The notes under the pieces: generated by a model
The model's input: only the letters and a program-made list of their open reading frames with translations
Told to the model about the DNA's origin: nothing
Database searches by the model: none
From: Beta vulgaris subsp. vulgaris
Taxonomy: Eukaryota; Streptophyta; Magnoliopsida; Caryophyllales; Amaranthaceae
Direction: 5' to 3'
DNA: 64,000 nucleotides
Assembly: GCF_026745355.1 (NCBI RefSeq)
Contig: NC_079210.1
Location: 8,206,740 to 8,270,739 of the forward strand
Shown here: in pieces, positions 1-13,800 of the stretch
Numbering within the stretch: position 1 is the stretch's first letter
Layout of the letters: every line of letters starts with the position of its first letter
Made by a program: the position numbers and the translations under genes

Positions 1-3000
1 ATGGAAAAAAACAATTCAGGCTTTTGAATTGCTCAATTCTGATGTCCGAGCTAGGAATTAGCTCGAAATGAAGATGTTGGGCCAAGATGAGCATGAAACA
101 GAAACTAAAAATCGGACTTCAACGAATTCAGCTTCTGAGCTCACGAACCCCTTAAAAATGGAAAAAATACAATTCAAGCTTTTGAATTGCTCAATTCTGA
201 TGTCTGAGCTACGAGTTAGGTCCAAATTACGATTTTGGGCACATATGAGTAGTAAATAGACACATAAAATCTGAATGCAAGGAATTCAGCTTCTGAGCTC
301 ACGAACCCCTTAGAAATGGAAAAATAAACATGTTAGGCTTTGGAATCGTTCAATTCTGATGTCCGAGATACGAGTTAGGCACAAATTACGATGTTGGGCC
401 AAGATGAGCATAAAACAGACACCAAAAATCGGACTTCAACGAATTCAGCTTCTGAGCTCACGAACCCCTTACAAATGTTAAAAAACGATGTCAGGCTTTG
501 GAATCGCTCAATTCTGATGTCCGAGATATGAGTTAGCTCGAAATTACGATGTTGGGCCAAGATGAGCATGAAACAGACACGAAAAATCGGACTTCAACGA
601 ATTCAGCTTCTGAGCTCCCGAACCCTTAGAAATGGTATAAAAACATGCCAGGCTTTGGAATCGCTCAATTCTGAAGTCCATGATAGGAGTTAGCTCGAAA
701 TTACGATGTTGGGCCATGATGAGCATGAAACAGACACAAAAAATCGGACTTCAACAAATTCAGCTTCTGAGCTCACGAACCCCTTAAAAATGTTAAAAAA
801 AACATGTCAGGCTTTGGAATCGCTCAATTGTGATGTCCGAGAAAGATTAGCTCGAAATTATGATGGGCCAAGATGAGCATGAAACAGAACTTAAATCGGA
901 CTTCAACGAATTCAGCTTTTGAGCTCACGAACCCCTTAGAAATGGTAAAAAAAACATGTCAGGCTTTGGAATCGCTCAATTCTGATGTCGGAGATAGGAG
1001 TTAGCTCGAAATTACGATGTTGGGCCAAGATTAGCATGAAACAGACACGAAAAATTGGACTTCAACGAATTCAGCTTCTGAGGTCACGAACACCTTGGAA
1101 ATGTTTAAAAAAAACATGTCAGGCTTTGGAATCGCTCAATTCTGATGTTCGAGATAGGAGTTAGCTCGAAATGACGATGTTGGGCCAAGATGAGCATGAA
1201 ACAGACACTAAAAATCGGATTTCAACGAATTCAGCTTCTGAGCTCACGAACACTTAGAAATGTTAAAAAAAACTTCGGCTTTGAAATCGCTCAATTTTGA
1301 TGTCCGAGATGGGAGTTAGCTCGAAATTACGATGTTGGCCATGATGAGCATGAAACAGACACGAAAAATCTGACTTCAACGAATTCAGCTTCTGAGCTCA
1401 CGAACCCCATAGAAATGGTAAAAAAAACATGGTAGGCTTTGAAATCGCTCAATCCTGATGTCCGAGATAGAAGTTAGCTCGAAATTACGATGTTGGGCCA
1501 AGATGAGCATGAAACAAACATGAAAAATGGGACTTCAACTAATTCAGCTTCTGAACTCACTAACCCCTTAGAAATGGTAAAAAACCAATTCAAGCTTTTG
1601 AAACGCTCAATTCTTATGTTCGAGCTAGGAGTTAGGCCCAAATTACGATTTTTGTACTATGAGTAGTAAAAAAAACACAAAAAAATGACTGCAAGGAATT
1701 CAGCTTCTAAACTCGCGAACCCCTTAGAAATAGTTAAAAAAACATGTCAGGCTTTGGAATCGCTCAATTATGATGTCCGAGATAGGAGTTAGGGACAAAT
1801 TACGATGTTGGCGAAGATGAGCCTGAAAAGACACGAAAAATGGGACTTCAACGAATTCATCTTCTAAGCTTATGAGCCCCTTAGAAATGGCAAAAAGACA
1901 TGTCAGGCTTTGGAATCGCTCAATTCTGATGTCCGAGATAGGAGTTAGCTCGAAATTACGATGTTAGGCCAAGATGAGCATGAAACAGACACAAAAAATC
2001 GCACTTCAACGAATTCAGCTTCTGAGCTCATGAACCCCTTAGAAATGGTAAAAAAACATGTGAGGCTTTGGAATCGCTCAATTCTGATCTCCGAGATAGG
2101 AGTTAGCTCGAAATTTCGATGTTGGGACAAGATGAGCATGAAACAGACACGAAAAATCAGACTTCAACGAATTCAATTTCTAAGCTCATGAACCCCTTAG
2201 AAAAGGTAAAAAAACATGTGAGGCTTTGGAATCGCTCATCTCTGACGTCCGAGTAGAATATGCTCAATGACGATGTTGGGTCAAATGAGCATGAAACATA
2301 CACAAAAATCGGACTTCAAGAATTCTGCTTCTGAGCTCACGAACCCCTGAAAAATGGTAAAAAAATAATTTGCTTTGAATTGCTCAATTCTGTATGTCCG
2401 AGCTAGGAATTAGCTCGAATGACGATGTTGGGCCAAGATGAGCATGAAACAGACACTAAAAATCTGACTTCAACGAATTCAGCTTCTGAGCTCACGAACC
2501 CCTTTAAAATGGTAAAAAATAATTCAAGCTTTTGATTGCTCAATTCTGATGTCCGAGCTAGGAGTTAGGTCCAAATTACGATTTTGGGCACATATGAGTA
2601 GTAAACAGACACAAAAAATCTGAATGCAAGGAATTCAGCTTGTAAGCTTACGAACCCCTTAGAAATGGGAAAAAAACATGTTAGGCTTTGGAATCGCTCA
2701 ATTGTGATGTCCGAGATAGGAGTTAGGCCCAAATTACGATGTTGGGCCAAGATGAGCATTAAACAGACACGAAAAATCGGACTTCAACGAATTCAGCTTC
2801 TGAGATTACGAACCCCTTAGAAATGTTAAAAAAAAAACATGTCAGCCTTTGGAATCGTTCAAGTTTGATGTCCGAGAAATGAGTTACCTCGAAATTACGA
2901 TGTTGGGCCAAGATGAGTATGAAACAGACACGAAAAATCGGACTTCAATGAATTAAGCTTTTGAGATCACGAACCCCTTAAAAATGGTAAAAAAAACATG

Positions 3001-6000
3001 CCAAGCTTTGTATTCGCTCAATTCTGACGTCCGAGATAGGAATTAGCTCGAAATGACGATGTTGGGCCATGATGAGCATGAAACAGACACTAAAAATCGG
3101 ACTTCAACGAATTCAACTTTTGAGCTCACGAACCCCTTCGAAATGGTCAAAAAACATGTCAGGCTTTGGAATCGCTCAATTCTGATGTCCGAGATAAGAG
3201 TTAGCTCGAAATTTCGATGTGAGGCCAAGATGAGCATGAAACATACACAAAAAATCGAACTTCAACGAATTCAGCTTTTGAGCTCACGAACCCCTTAGAA
3301 ATGGTAAAAAAAACATGTCAAGCTTTGGAATCACTCAATTCTGACGTCTTAGATAGGAATTAGCTCGAAATGACGATGTTAGGCCATGATGAGCATGAAA
3401 CAGACACTAAAAATCGGACTTCAACGAATTCAGCTTCAAAGCTCACGAACCCCTTAGAAATTGTAAAAAAACATGTGAGGCTTTGGAATCGCTCAATTCT
3501 GATGTCCGAGTAGGAGTTAGCTCGAAATTTCGATGTTGGCCAAGATGAGCATAAACAGACACGGAAAAACGGACTTCAAAGAATTCACCTTCTAAGCTCA
3601 TGAACCCCTTAGAAATTGTAAAAAAACATGTGAGGCTTTGGAATCGCTCAATTCTGATGTCCGATATAGGAGTTAGGCCCAAATTACGATGTTGGGCCAA
3701 GATGAGCATGAAACAGACACGAAAAATCGGACTTCAACGAATTCAGCTTTTGAGCTCATGAACCCTTAGAAATGGTAAAAAAAAACATGTCAGGCTTTGG
3801 AATCGCTCAATTCTGATGTCCGAGATAGGAGTTAGCTCGAAATTACGATGTTGGGCCAAGATGAGCATGAAACAAACATGAAAAATCGGACTTCAACGAA
3901 TTCAGCTTTTGAGCTCATGAACCCCTAAGTAATGGTAAAAAAAAACATGTCAGGCTTAGGTATCGCTCAATTCTGATGTCCGAGATAGGAGTTAGCTCGA
4001 AATTACGATGTTGGGCCAAGATGAGCATGAAACAAACATGAAAAATCGGACTTCAACGAATTCATCTTCTGTGCTTACGAACCCCTTAGAAATGGCAAAA
4101 AAAATATGTCAAGCTTTGGAATCGCTCAATTCTGATGTCCGAGATAGGAGTTGGCTCTAAATTACGATGTTGGCCAAGATGAGCATGAAACAGACACGAA
4201 AAATCGGACTTCAACGAATTCACCTTCTAATCTCACGAACCCTTAGAAATTGTAAAAAAACATGTGAGCTTTGGAATCGCTCAATTCTGATGTCCGAGAT
4301 AGGAGTTAGCTCGAAATTTCGATGTTGGGCCAAGATGAGAATGAAACAGACACGAAAAATCGGACTTCAACGAATTCAGCTTTTGAGCTCATGAACCCCT
4401 TAGAAATGGTAAAAAAAACATGTCAGGCTTTGGAATCGCTCAATTCTGATGTCCGAGATAGGAGTTAGCTCGAAATTACGATGTTGGGCCAAGATGAGCA
4501 TGAAACAAACATGAAAAATCGGACTTCAACGAATTCAGCTTTTGAGGTCACGAACCCCTTAGAAATGTAAAAAAAACATGTCAGGCTTTGGAATCGCTCA
4601 ATTCTGATGTCCGAGATAGGAGTTAGCTCGAAATTACGATGTTGGGCCAAGATGAGCATGAAACAAACATGAAAAATCGGACTTCAACGAATTCATCTTC
4701 TGTGCTTACGAAACCCTTAGAAATGGCAAAAAAAATATGTCAGGCTTTGGATTCGCTCAATTCTGAAGTCCATGATAGGAGTTGGCTCGAAATTACGATG
4801 TTGGGCCATGATGAGCATGAAACAGACACGAAAAATCGGACTTCAACGAATTCAGCTTCTAGTCTCACGAACCCCTTAGAAATTGTAAAAAAACATGTGA
4901 GGCTTTGGAATCGCTCAATTCTGATGTCCGAGATAGGAGTTAGCTCGAAATTTCGATGTTGGGCCAAGATGAGCATGAAACAGACACGAAAAATCGGACT
5001 TCAACGAATTCGCCTTCTAAGCTCATGAACCCCTTAGAAATTGTAAAAAAACATGTGAAGCTTTGGAATCGCTCAATTCTGATGTCCGAGATAGGAGTTA
5101 GCTCAAAATTTCGATGTTGGGCCAAGATGAGCATGAAACAGACACGAAAAATCGGACTTCAACGAATTCAGCTTTTGAGCTCATGAACCCCTTAGAAATG
5201 GTAAAAAAAAAACATGTCAGGCTTTGGAATCGCTCAATTCTGATGTCCGAGATAGGAGTTAGCTCGAAATTACATGTTGGCCAAGATGAGCATGAAACAA
5301 ACATGAAAAATCGGACTTCAACGAATTCAACTTCTAAACTCACGAACCCCTTAGAAATGGTAAAAAACCAATTCAAGCTTTTGAAACGCTCAATTCTTAT
5401 GTTCGAGCTAGGAGTTAGGCCCAAATTACGATTTTTGGTACATATAAGTAGTAAAAAAAATACAAAAAAATGAATGCAAGGAATTCAGCTTTTAAACTCA
5501 CGAACCCCTTAGAATTAGTTAAAAAAACATGTCAGGCTTTGGAATCGCTCAATTATGATGTCCGAGATAGGAGTTAGGGACAAATTACGATGTTGGCGAA
5601 GATGAGCCTGAAAGAGACACGAAAAATCGGACTTCAACGAATTCATCTTCTAAGCTTATGAGCCCCTTAGAAATGGCAAAGAGACATGTCAGGCTTTGGA
5701 ATCGCTCAATTCTGATGTCCGAGATAGGAGTTAGCTCGAAATTACGATGTTAGGCCAAGATGAGCATGAAATAGACACAAAAAATCGCACTTCAACGAAT
5801 TCAGCTTTTGAGCTCATGAACCCCTTAGAAATGGTAAAAAAACATGTGAGGCTTTGGAATCGCTCAATTCTGATGTCCGAGATAGGAGTTAGCTCGAAAT
5901 TTCGATGTTGGGCCAAGATGAGCATGAAACAGACACGAAAAATCAGACTTCAACGAATTCAACTTCTGAGCTCATACCCTTAGAAAAAGTAAAAAAACAT

Positions 6001-7439
6001 GTCAGGCTTTGGAATTGCTCATCTCTGACGTCCGAGATAGGAATACGCTCGAAATGACGATGTTGGGCCAAGATGAGCATGAACATACACTAAAAATTGG
6101 ACTTCAACGAATTCTGCTTCTGAGCTCACGAACCCCTTAAAAATGGTAAAAAAATAATTTAGGGTTTTGAATTGCTCAATTATGATGTCCGAGTTAAGAA
6201 TTAGCTCGAAATGACAATGTTGGGCCAAGATGAGCATGAAACAGACACTAAAAATCGGACTTCAAAGAATTCAACTTCTGAGCTCACGAACCCCTTTAAA
6301 ATGGTAAAAAACAATTCAAGCTTTTGATTGCTAAATTCTGATGTCCGAGCTAGGAGTTAGGTCCAAATTACGATTTTGGGCACATATGAGTAGTAACAGA
6401 CACAAAAAATCTGAATGCAAGGAATTCAGCTACTAAGCTTACGAACCCCTTAGTAATGGAAACAAAAACATGTCAGGCTTTGGAATCGTTCAATTCTGAT
6501 GTCCGAGATAGGAGTTAGGCCCAAATTACGATGTTGGACCAAGATGAGCATGAAACAGACACGAAAAATCGGACTTCAACGAATTCACCTTCTAGGCTCA
6601 TGAACCCCTTAGAAATTGTAAAAAAACATGTGAGGCTTTGGAATCGCCCAATTCTGATGTCCGATATAGGAGTTAGCTCGAAATTTCGATGTTGGGCCAA
6701 GATGAGCATGAAACAGACACGAAAAATGGGACTTCAACGAATTCAACTTTTGAGCTCATGAACCCCTTAGAATGGTAAAAAAACATGTCAGGCTTTGGAA
6801 TCGCTCAATTCTGATGTCCGAGATAAGAGGTAGCTCGAAATTACGATGTTGGGCCAAGATGAGCATGAAACAGACACGAAAAATCGGACTTCAACGAATT
6901 CACCTTCTAGGCTCATGAACCCCTTAGAAATTGTAAAAAAAACATGTGAGGCTTTGGAATCGCCCAATTCTTATGTCCGATATAGGAGTTAGCTCGAAAT
7001 TTCGATGTTGGGCCAAGATGAGCATGAAACAGACACGAAAAATCGGACTTCAACGAATTCAGCTTTTGAGCTCATGAACCCCTTAGAAATGGTAAAAAAA
7101 CATGTCACGCTTTGGAATCGCTCAATTCTGATGTCCGAGATAGGAGTTAGCTCGAAATTACGATGTTGGGCCAAGATATGCATGAAACAAACATGAAAAA
7201 TCGGACTTCTACGAATTCAGCTTCTGAACTCACGAACCCCTTAGAAATGGTAAAAAACCCATTCAAGCTTTTGAAATGCTCAATTCTTATGTTCAAGCTA
7301 GGAGTTAGGCCCAAATTACGATTTGTGGTACATATGAGTAGTAAAAAAACACCAAAAATATGACTGCAAGGAATTCAGCTTCTAAACTCACGAACCCTTT
7401 AGAAATAGTAAAACAAAACATGTCAGGCTTTGGAATCGC

Positions 7440-8439
7440 NNNNNNNNNNNNNNNNNNNNNNNNNNNNNNNNNNNNNNNNNNNNNNNNNNNNNNNNNNNNN
7501 NNNNNNNNNNNNNNNNNNNNNNNNNNNNNNNNNNNNNNNNNNNNNNNNNNNNNNNNNNNNNNNNNNNNNNNNNNNNNNNNNNNNNNNNNNNNNNNNNNNN
7601 NNNNNNNNNNNNNNNNNNNNNNNNNNNNNNNNNNNNNNNNNNNNNNNNNNNNNNNNNNNNNNNNNNNNNNNNNNNNNNNNNNNNNNNNNNNNNNNNNNNN
7701 NNNNNNNNNNNNNNNNNNNNNNNNNNNNNNNNNNNNNNNNNNNNNNNNNNNNNNNNNNNNNNNNNNNNNNNNNNNNNNNNNNNNNNNNNNNNNNNNNNNN
7801 NNNNNNNNNNNNNNNNNNNNNNNNNNNNNNNNNNNNNNNNNNNNNNNNNNNNNNNNNNNNNNNNNNNNNNNNNNNNNNNNNNNNNNNNNNNNNNNNNNNN
7901 NNNNNNNNNNNNNNNNNNNNNNNNNNNNNNNNNNNNNNNNNNNNNNNNNNNNNNNNNNNNNNNNNNNNNNNNNNNNNNNNNNNNNNNNNNNNNNNNNNNN
8001 NNNNNNNNNNNNNNNNNNNNNNNNNNNNNNNNNNNNNNNNNNNNNNNNNNNNNNNNNNNNNNNNNNNNNNNNNNNNNNNNNNNNNNNNNNNNNNNNNNNN
8101 NNNNNNNNNNNNNNNNNNNNNNNNNNNNNNNNNNNNNNNNNNNNNNNNNNNNNNNNNNNNNNNNNNNNNNNNNNNNNNNNNNNNNNNNNNNNNNNNNNNN
8201 NNNNNNNNNNNNNNNNNNNNNNNNNNNNNNNNNNNNNNNNNNNNNNNNNNNNNNNNNNNNNNNNNNNNNNNNNNNNNNNNNNNNNNNNNNNNNNNNNNNN
8301 NNNNNNNNNNNNNNNNNNNNNNNNNNNNNNNNNNNNNNNNNNNNNNNNNNNNNNNNNNNNNNNNNNNNNNNNNNNNNNNNNNNNNNNNNNNNNNNNNNNN
8401 NNNNNNNNNNNNNNNNNNNNNNNNNNNNNNNNNNNNNNN
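7440..8439. other. Assembly gap (1000 N)
   Basis: Exactly 1000 consecutive Ns, the fixed size typical of a scaffold gap of unknown length. The left flank ends at TTTGGAATCGC and the right flank begins TCAATTATGATG. These two ends are adjacent within a normal monomer and are also adjacent in the paralogous copy around 14447, so the true missing length need not be 1000 bp. Confidence 0.99.
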
Positions 8440-10853
8440 TCAATTATGATGTCCGAGATAGGAGTTAGGGCCAAATTACGATGTTGGGCGAAGATGAGCC
8501 TGAAAGAGACACGAAAAATCGGACATCAACGAATTCATCTTCTAAGCTTACGAGCCCCTTAGAAATGGCAAAAAAAACATGTCAGGCTTTGGAATCGCTC
8601 AATTCTGAAGTCCTAGATAGGAGTTAGCTCGAAATTACGATGTTGGGCCAAGATCAGCATGAAACAGACACGAAAAATCAGACTTAAACGAATTCACCTT
8701 CTAAGCTCATGAACCCCTTCCAAATTGTAAAAAAACATGTGAGGCTTTGGAATCGCTCAATTCTAATGTCCGAGAAAGGAATTAGCTCGAAATTTCGATG
8801 TTGGGCCAAGATGAGCATGAAACAGACACGAAAAATCGGACTTCAACGAATTCAGCTTCTAAGCTCAAGAACCCCTTAGAGATGGTAAAAAACCCATTCA
8901 AGCTTTTGAATCGCTCAATTCTGATGTTCGAGTTAGGAGTTAGGCCCAAATAACGATTTTGTGCACACATGAGTAGTAAACAAACACAAAAAAATTGACT
9001 GCAAGAAATTCAGCTTCTAAGCTAACGAACCCCTTACAAATGGTAAAAAAACATGTCAGGCTTTGGAATCGCTCAATTTTGATGTCCGATATAAGAGTTA
9101 GGCCCAAATTACGATGTTGGGCCAAGATGAGCATGAAACAAACACGAAAAATCGAACTTCGACGAATTCAGCTTCTGAGGTCACGAATCCCTTAGAAATG
9201 GTAAAGAAACATGTCAGGCTGTGGAATCGCTCAATCCCGATGTCCGAGATAGGAGTTAGCTCGAAATTACGATGTTGGGCCAAGATGAGAATGAAACAGA
9301 CACGAAAAATCGGACTTCAATAAATTAAGCTTTTGAGCTCACGAACTCCTTAGAAATGGTAAAAAAAAACATGCCAAGCTTTGTATTCGCTCAATTCTGA
9401 CGTCCGAGATAGTTAGTCAATGACGATGTTGGGCCATGATGAGCATGAAACAGACACTAAAAATCGGACTTCAACGAATTCAACTTCTGAGCTCACGAAC
9501 CCCTTCGAAATGGTCAAAAAACATGTCAGACTTTGGAATCGCTCAATTCTGATGTCCGAGATCGGAGTTAGCTCGAAATTTCGATGTGAGGCCAAGATGA
9601 GCATGAAACATACACAAAAAATCGAACTTCAACGAATTCAGCTTTTGAACTCACGAACCCCTTAGAAATGGTAAAAAAACATGTCAGGCTTTGGAATCGC
9701 TCAATTCTGAAGTCCATGATAGGAGTTAGCTCGAAATTACGATGTTGGGCCATGATGAGCATGAAACAGACACGAAAAATCGGACATCAACGAATTCAGC
9801 TTCTGAGCTCATGAACCCCTTAGAAATGGTAAAAAAAACATGTCAGCGTTTGGAATCGCTCAATTCTGATGTCCGAGATAGGACTTAAGTCCAAATTCAG
9901 ATTTTGGGCACATTTGCTTAGTAAAATGACACAAAAAATCTGACTGCAAGGAATTCAGCTTTTGAGCTCACGAACCTCTTAGAAATGGTAAAAAAACTAA
10001 TTCAGACTTTTTAATTGCTCAATTCTGATATCCGAGCTAGGAGTTAGGTCCAAATTACAATTTTGGGCACATATGAGTAGTAAAATGACACAAAAAATCT
10101 GACTGCAAGGAATTCAGCTTCTGAGCTCGCGAACCCCTTAGAAATGGTAAAAAAAAATGTGAGGCTTTGGAATCGCTCAATTCTGATGTCCGAGATAGGA
10201 GTGAGGGCCAAATTACGATGTTGGGCGAAGATGAGCGTGAAAGAGATACGAAGAATCGGACTTCAACGAATTCATCTTCTGAGCTTACGAACCCCTTAGA
10301 AATGGCAACAAAAACATGTCAGGCTTTGGAATCGCTCAATTCTGAAGTCCGAGATAGGAGTTAGCTCGAAATTACGATGTTGGGCCATGATGAGCATGAA
10401 ACAGACACGAAAAATCGGACTTCAACGAATTCACCTTCTAAGCTCACGAACCCCTTAGAAATTGTAAAAAAACATGTGAGGCTTTGGAATCGCTCAATTC
10501 TGATGTCCGAGATAGGAGTTAGCTCGAAATTTCGATGTTGGGCCAAGATGAGCATGAAACAGACACGAAAAATCGAACTTCAACGAATTCACCTTCTAAG
10601 CTCATGAACCCCTTAGAAATTGTAAAAAAAACATGTGAGGCTTTGGAATCGCTCAATTCTGATGTCCAATATAGGAGTTAGCTCGAAATTTCGATGTTGG
10701 GCCAAGATGAGCATGAAACAGACACGAAAAATCAGACTTCAACGAATTCAGCTTTTGAGCTCTTGAACCCCTTAGAAATGGTAAAAAAAAACATGTCAGG
10801 CTTTGGAATCGCTCAATTCTGATGTCCGAGATAGGAGTTAGCTCGAAATTACG

Positions 10854-13800
10854 ATGTTGGGCCAAGATATGCATGAAACAAACATGAAAAATCGGACTTC
10901 AACGAATTCAGCTTCTGAACTCACGAACCCATTAGAAATGGTAAAAAACCAATTCAAGCTTTTGAAACGCTCAATTCTTATGTTCGAGCTAGGAGTTAGG
11001 CCCAAATTACGATTTTTGGTACATATGAGTAGTAAAAAAAACACAAAAAATATGACTGCAAGGAATTCATCTTCTAAACTCACGAACCCTTTAGAAATAG
11101 TAAAAAAACCATGTCAGGCTTTGGAATCGCTCAATTATGATGTCCGAGATAGGAGTTAGGGACAAATTACGATGTTGGGCGAAGATGAGCCTGAAAGAGA
11201 CACGAAAAATCGGACTTCAACGAATTCATCTGCTAAGCTTATGAGCCCTTTAGAAAGGCAAAAAGACATGTCAGGCTTTGGAATCGCTCAATTCTGATGT
11301 CCGAGATAGGAGTTAGCTCGAAACTACGATGTTAGGCCAAGATGAGCATGAAACAGACACAAAAAATCGCACTTCAACGAATTCAGCTTCTGAGCTCATG
11401 AACCTTTAGAAATGGTAAAAAAACATGTAAGGCTTTGGAATCGCTCAATTCTGATGTCCGAGATAGGAGTTAGCTCGAAATTACGATGTTGGGCCAAGAT
11501 GAGCATGAAACAGACACGAAAAATAAGACTTCAACGAATTCAACTTCTAAGCTCATGAACCCATTAGAAATGGTAAAAAACATGTGAGGCTTTGGAATCG
11601 CTCATCTCTGCGTCCGAGATAGGAATACGCTCGAAATGACGATGTTGGGCCAAGATGAGCATGAAACAGACACTAAAAATCAGACTTCAACGAATTCAGC
11701 TTCTGAGCTCACGAACCCTTAAAAATGGTAAAAAAATAATTTAGGCTTTTGAATTGCTCAATTCTGATGTCCGAGCTAGGAATTAGCTCGAAATGACGAT
11801 GTTGGGCCAAGATGAGCATGAAACAGACACTAAAAATCGGACTTCAACGAATTCAGCTTCTGAGCTCACGAACCCTTTAAAATGGTAAAAACAATTCAAG
11901 CTTTTGATTGCTCAATTCTGATGTCCGAGCTAGGAGTTAGGTCCAAATTACGATTTTGGGCACATATGAGTAGTAAACAGACACAAAAAATCTGAATGCA
12001 AGAAATTCAGTTTCTAAGCTCACGAACCCCTTAGAAATGGAAAAAAAAACATGTCAGGCTTTGGAATCGCTCAATTCTGATGTCCGAGATAGGAGTTAAT
12101 CCCAAATTACGATGTTGGCCAAGATGAGCATGAAACAGACGCGAAAAATCGGACTTCAACGAATTCAGCTTCTGAGATCACGAACCCCTTAGAAATGTTA
12201 AAAAAAACATGTCAGCCTTTGGAATCGCTCAATTCTGATGTCCGAGATATGAGTTGCCTCGAAATGACGATGGTGGGCCAAGATGAGCATGAAACAGACA
12301 CGAAAAATCGGACTTCAATGAATTAAGCTTTTGAGCTCACGAACCCCTTAGAAATGGTAAAAAAAACATGCCAAGCTTTGTATTCGCTCAATTCTGACGT
12401 CCGAGATAGGAATTAGCTCGAAATGACGATGTTGGGCCATGATGAGCATGAAACAGACACTAAAAATTGGACTTCAACGAATTCAACTTCTGAGCTCACG
12501 AACCCCTTCGAAATGGTCAAAAAACATGTCAGACTTAGGAATCGCTCAATTCTGATGTCTGAGATAGGAGTTAGCTCGAAATTTCGATGTTAGGCCAAGA
12601 TGAGCATGAAACATACACAAAAAATCGAACTTCAACAAATTCAGCTTATGAGCTCACGAACCCCTTAGAAATGGTAATAAAACATGTCAGGCTTTGGAAT
12701 CGCTCAATTCTGACGTCCGAGATAGGAATTATCTCGAAATGACGATGTTGGGCCAAGATGAGCATGAAACGGACACGAAAAATCGGACTTCAACGAATTA
12801 AGCTTCTGAGCTCACGAACCTTTGAAATGTTAAAAAACATGCCAGGCTTTGGAATCGCTCAATTCTGAAGTCGAGATAGGAGTTAGCTCGAAATTACGAT
12901 GTTGGGCCAAGATGAGCATGAAACAGACACTAAAAATCGGACTTCAACAAATTCAGCTTTTGAGCTCACGAACCCCTTAGAAATGGTAAAAAAAAACATG
13001 TCAGGCTTTGGAATCGCTCAATTCTGACGTCCTAGATAGGAATTAGCTCGAAATGACGATGTTAGGCCATGATGAGCATGAAACAGACACTAAAAATCGG
13101 ACTTCAACGAATTCAACTTCTGAGCTCATGAACCCCTTAGAAATGGTAATAAAAACATGTCAGGGTTTGGAATCGCTCAATTCTGATGTCGGAGATAGGA
13201 GTTAGGTCCAAATTACGATTGTGGGCACATATGAGTAGTTAAATGACACAAAAAATCTGACTGCAAGGAATTCAGCTTTTGAGCTCACGAACCCCTTAGA
13301 AATGGTAAAAAAACTAATTCAGGCTTTTTAATTGCTCAATTCTGATATTCGAGCTAGGAGTTAGGTCAAATTACGATTTTGGGCACATATGAGTAGTAAA
13401 ATGACACAAAAAATCTGACTGCAAGGAATTCAGCTTCTGAGCTTACGAGCCCATTAGAAATGGAAAAAAAAAACATGTCAGGTTTTGGAATCACTCAATT
13501 CTGATGTCCGAGATAGGATTTAGGCCAAAATTACGATGTTGGGCCAAGATGAGCATGAAACAGACACGAAAAATCGGACTTCAACGAATTCAGCTTCTGA
13601 GCTCACGAACCCCTTAGAAATGGTAAAAAAAACATGTCAGGCTTTGGAATCGCTCAATTCTGATGTCCGAGATAGGAGTTAGGGCCAAATTACGATGTTA
13701 GGCGAAGATGAGCATGAAAGGGACACGAAAAATCGGACTTCAACGAATTTATCTTCTGAGCTTACGAACCCCTTAGAAATGGAAAAAAAAACATGTCAGG

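Noticed and set aside
7305..8562. Apparent long reading frames of 339-400 codons
   Set aside because: They run through 1000 Ns; the apparent length comes from unknown codons.
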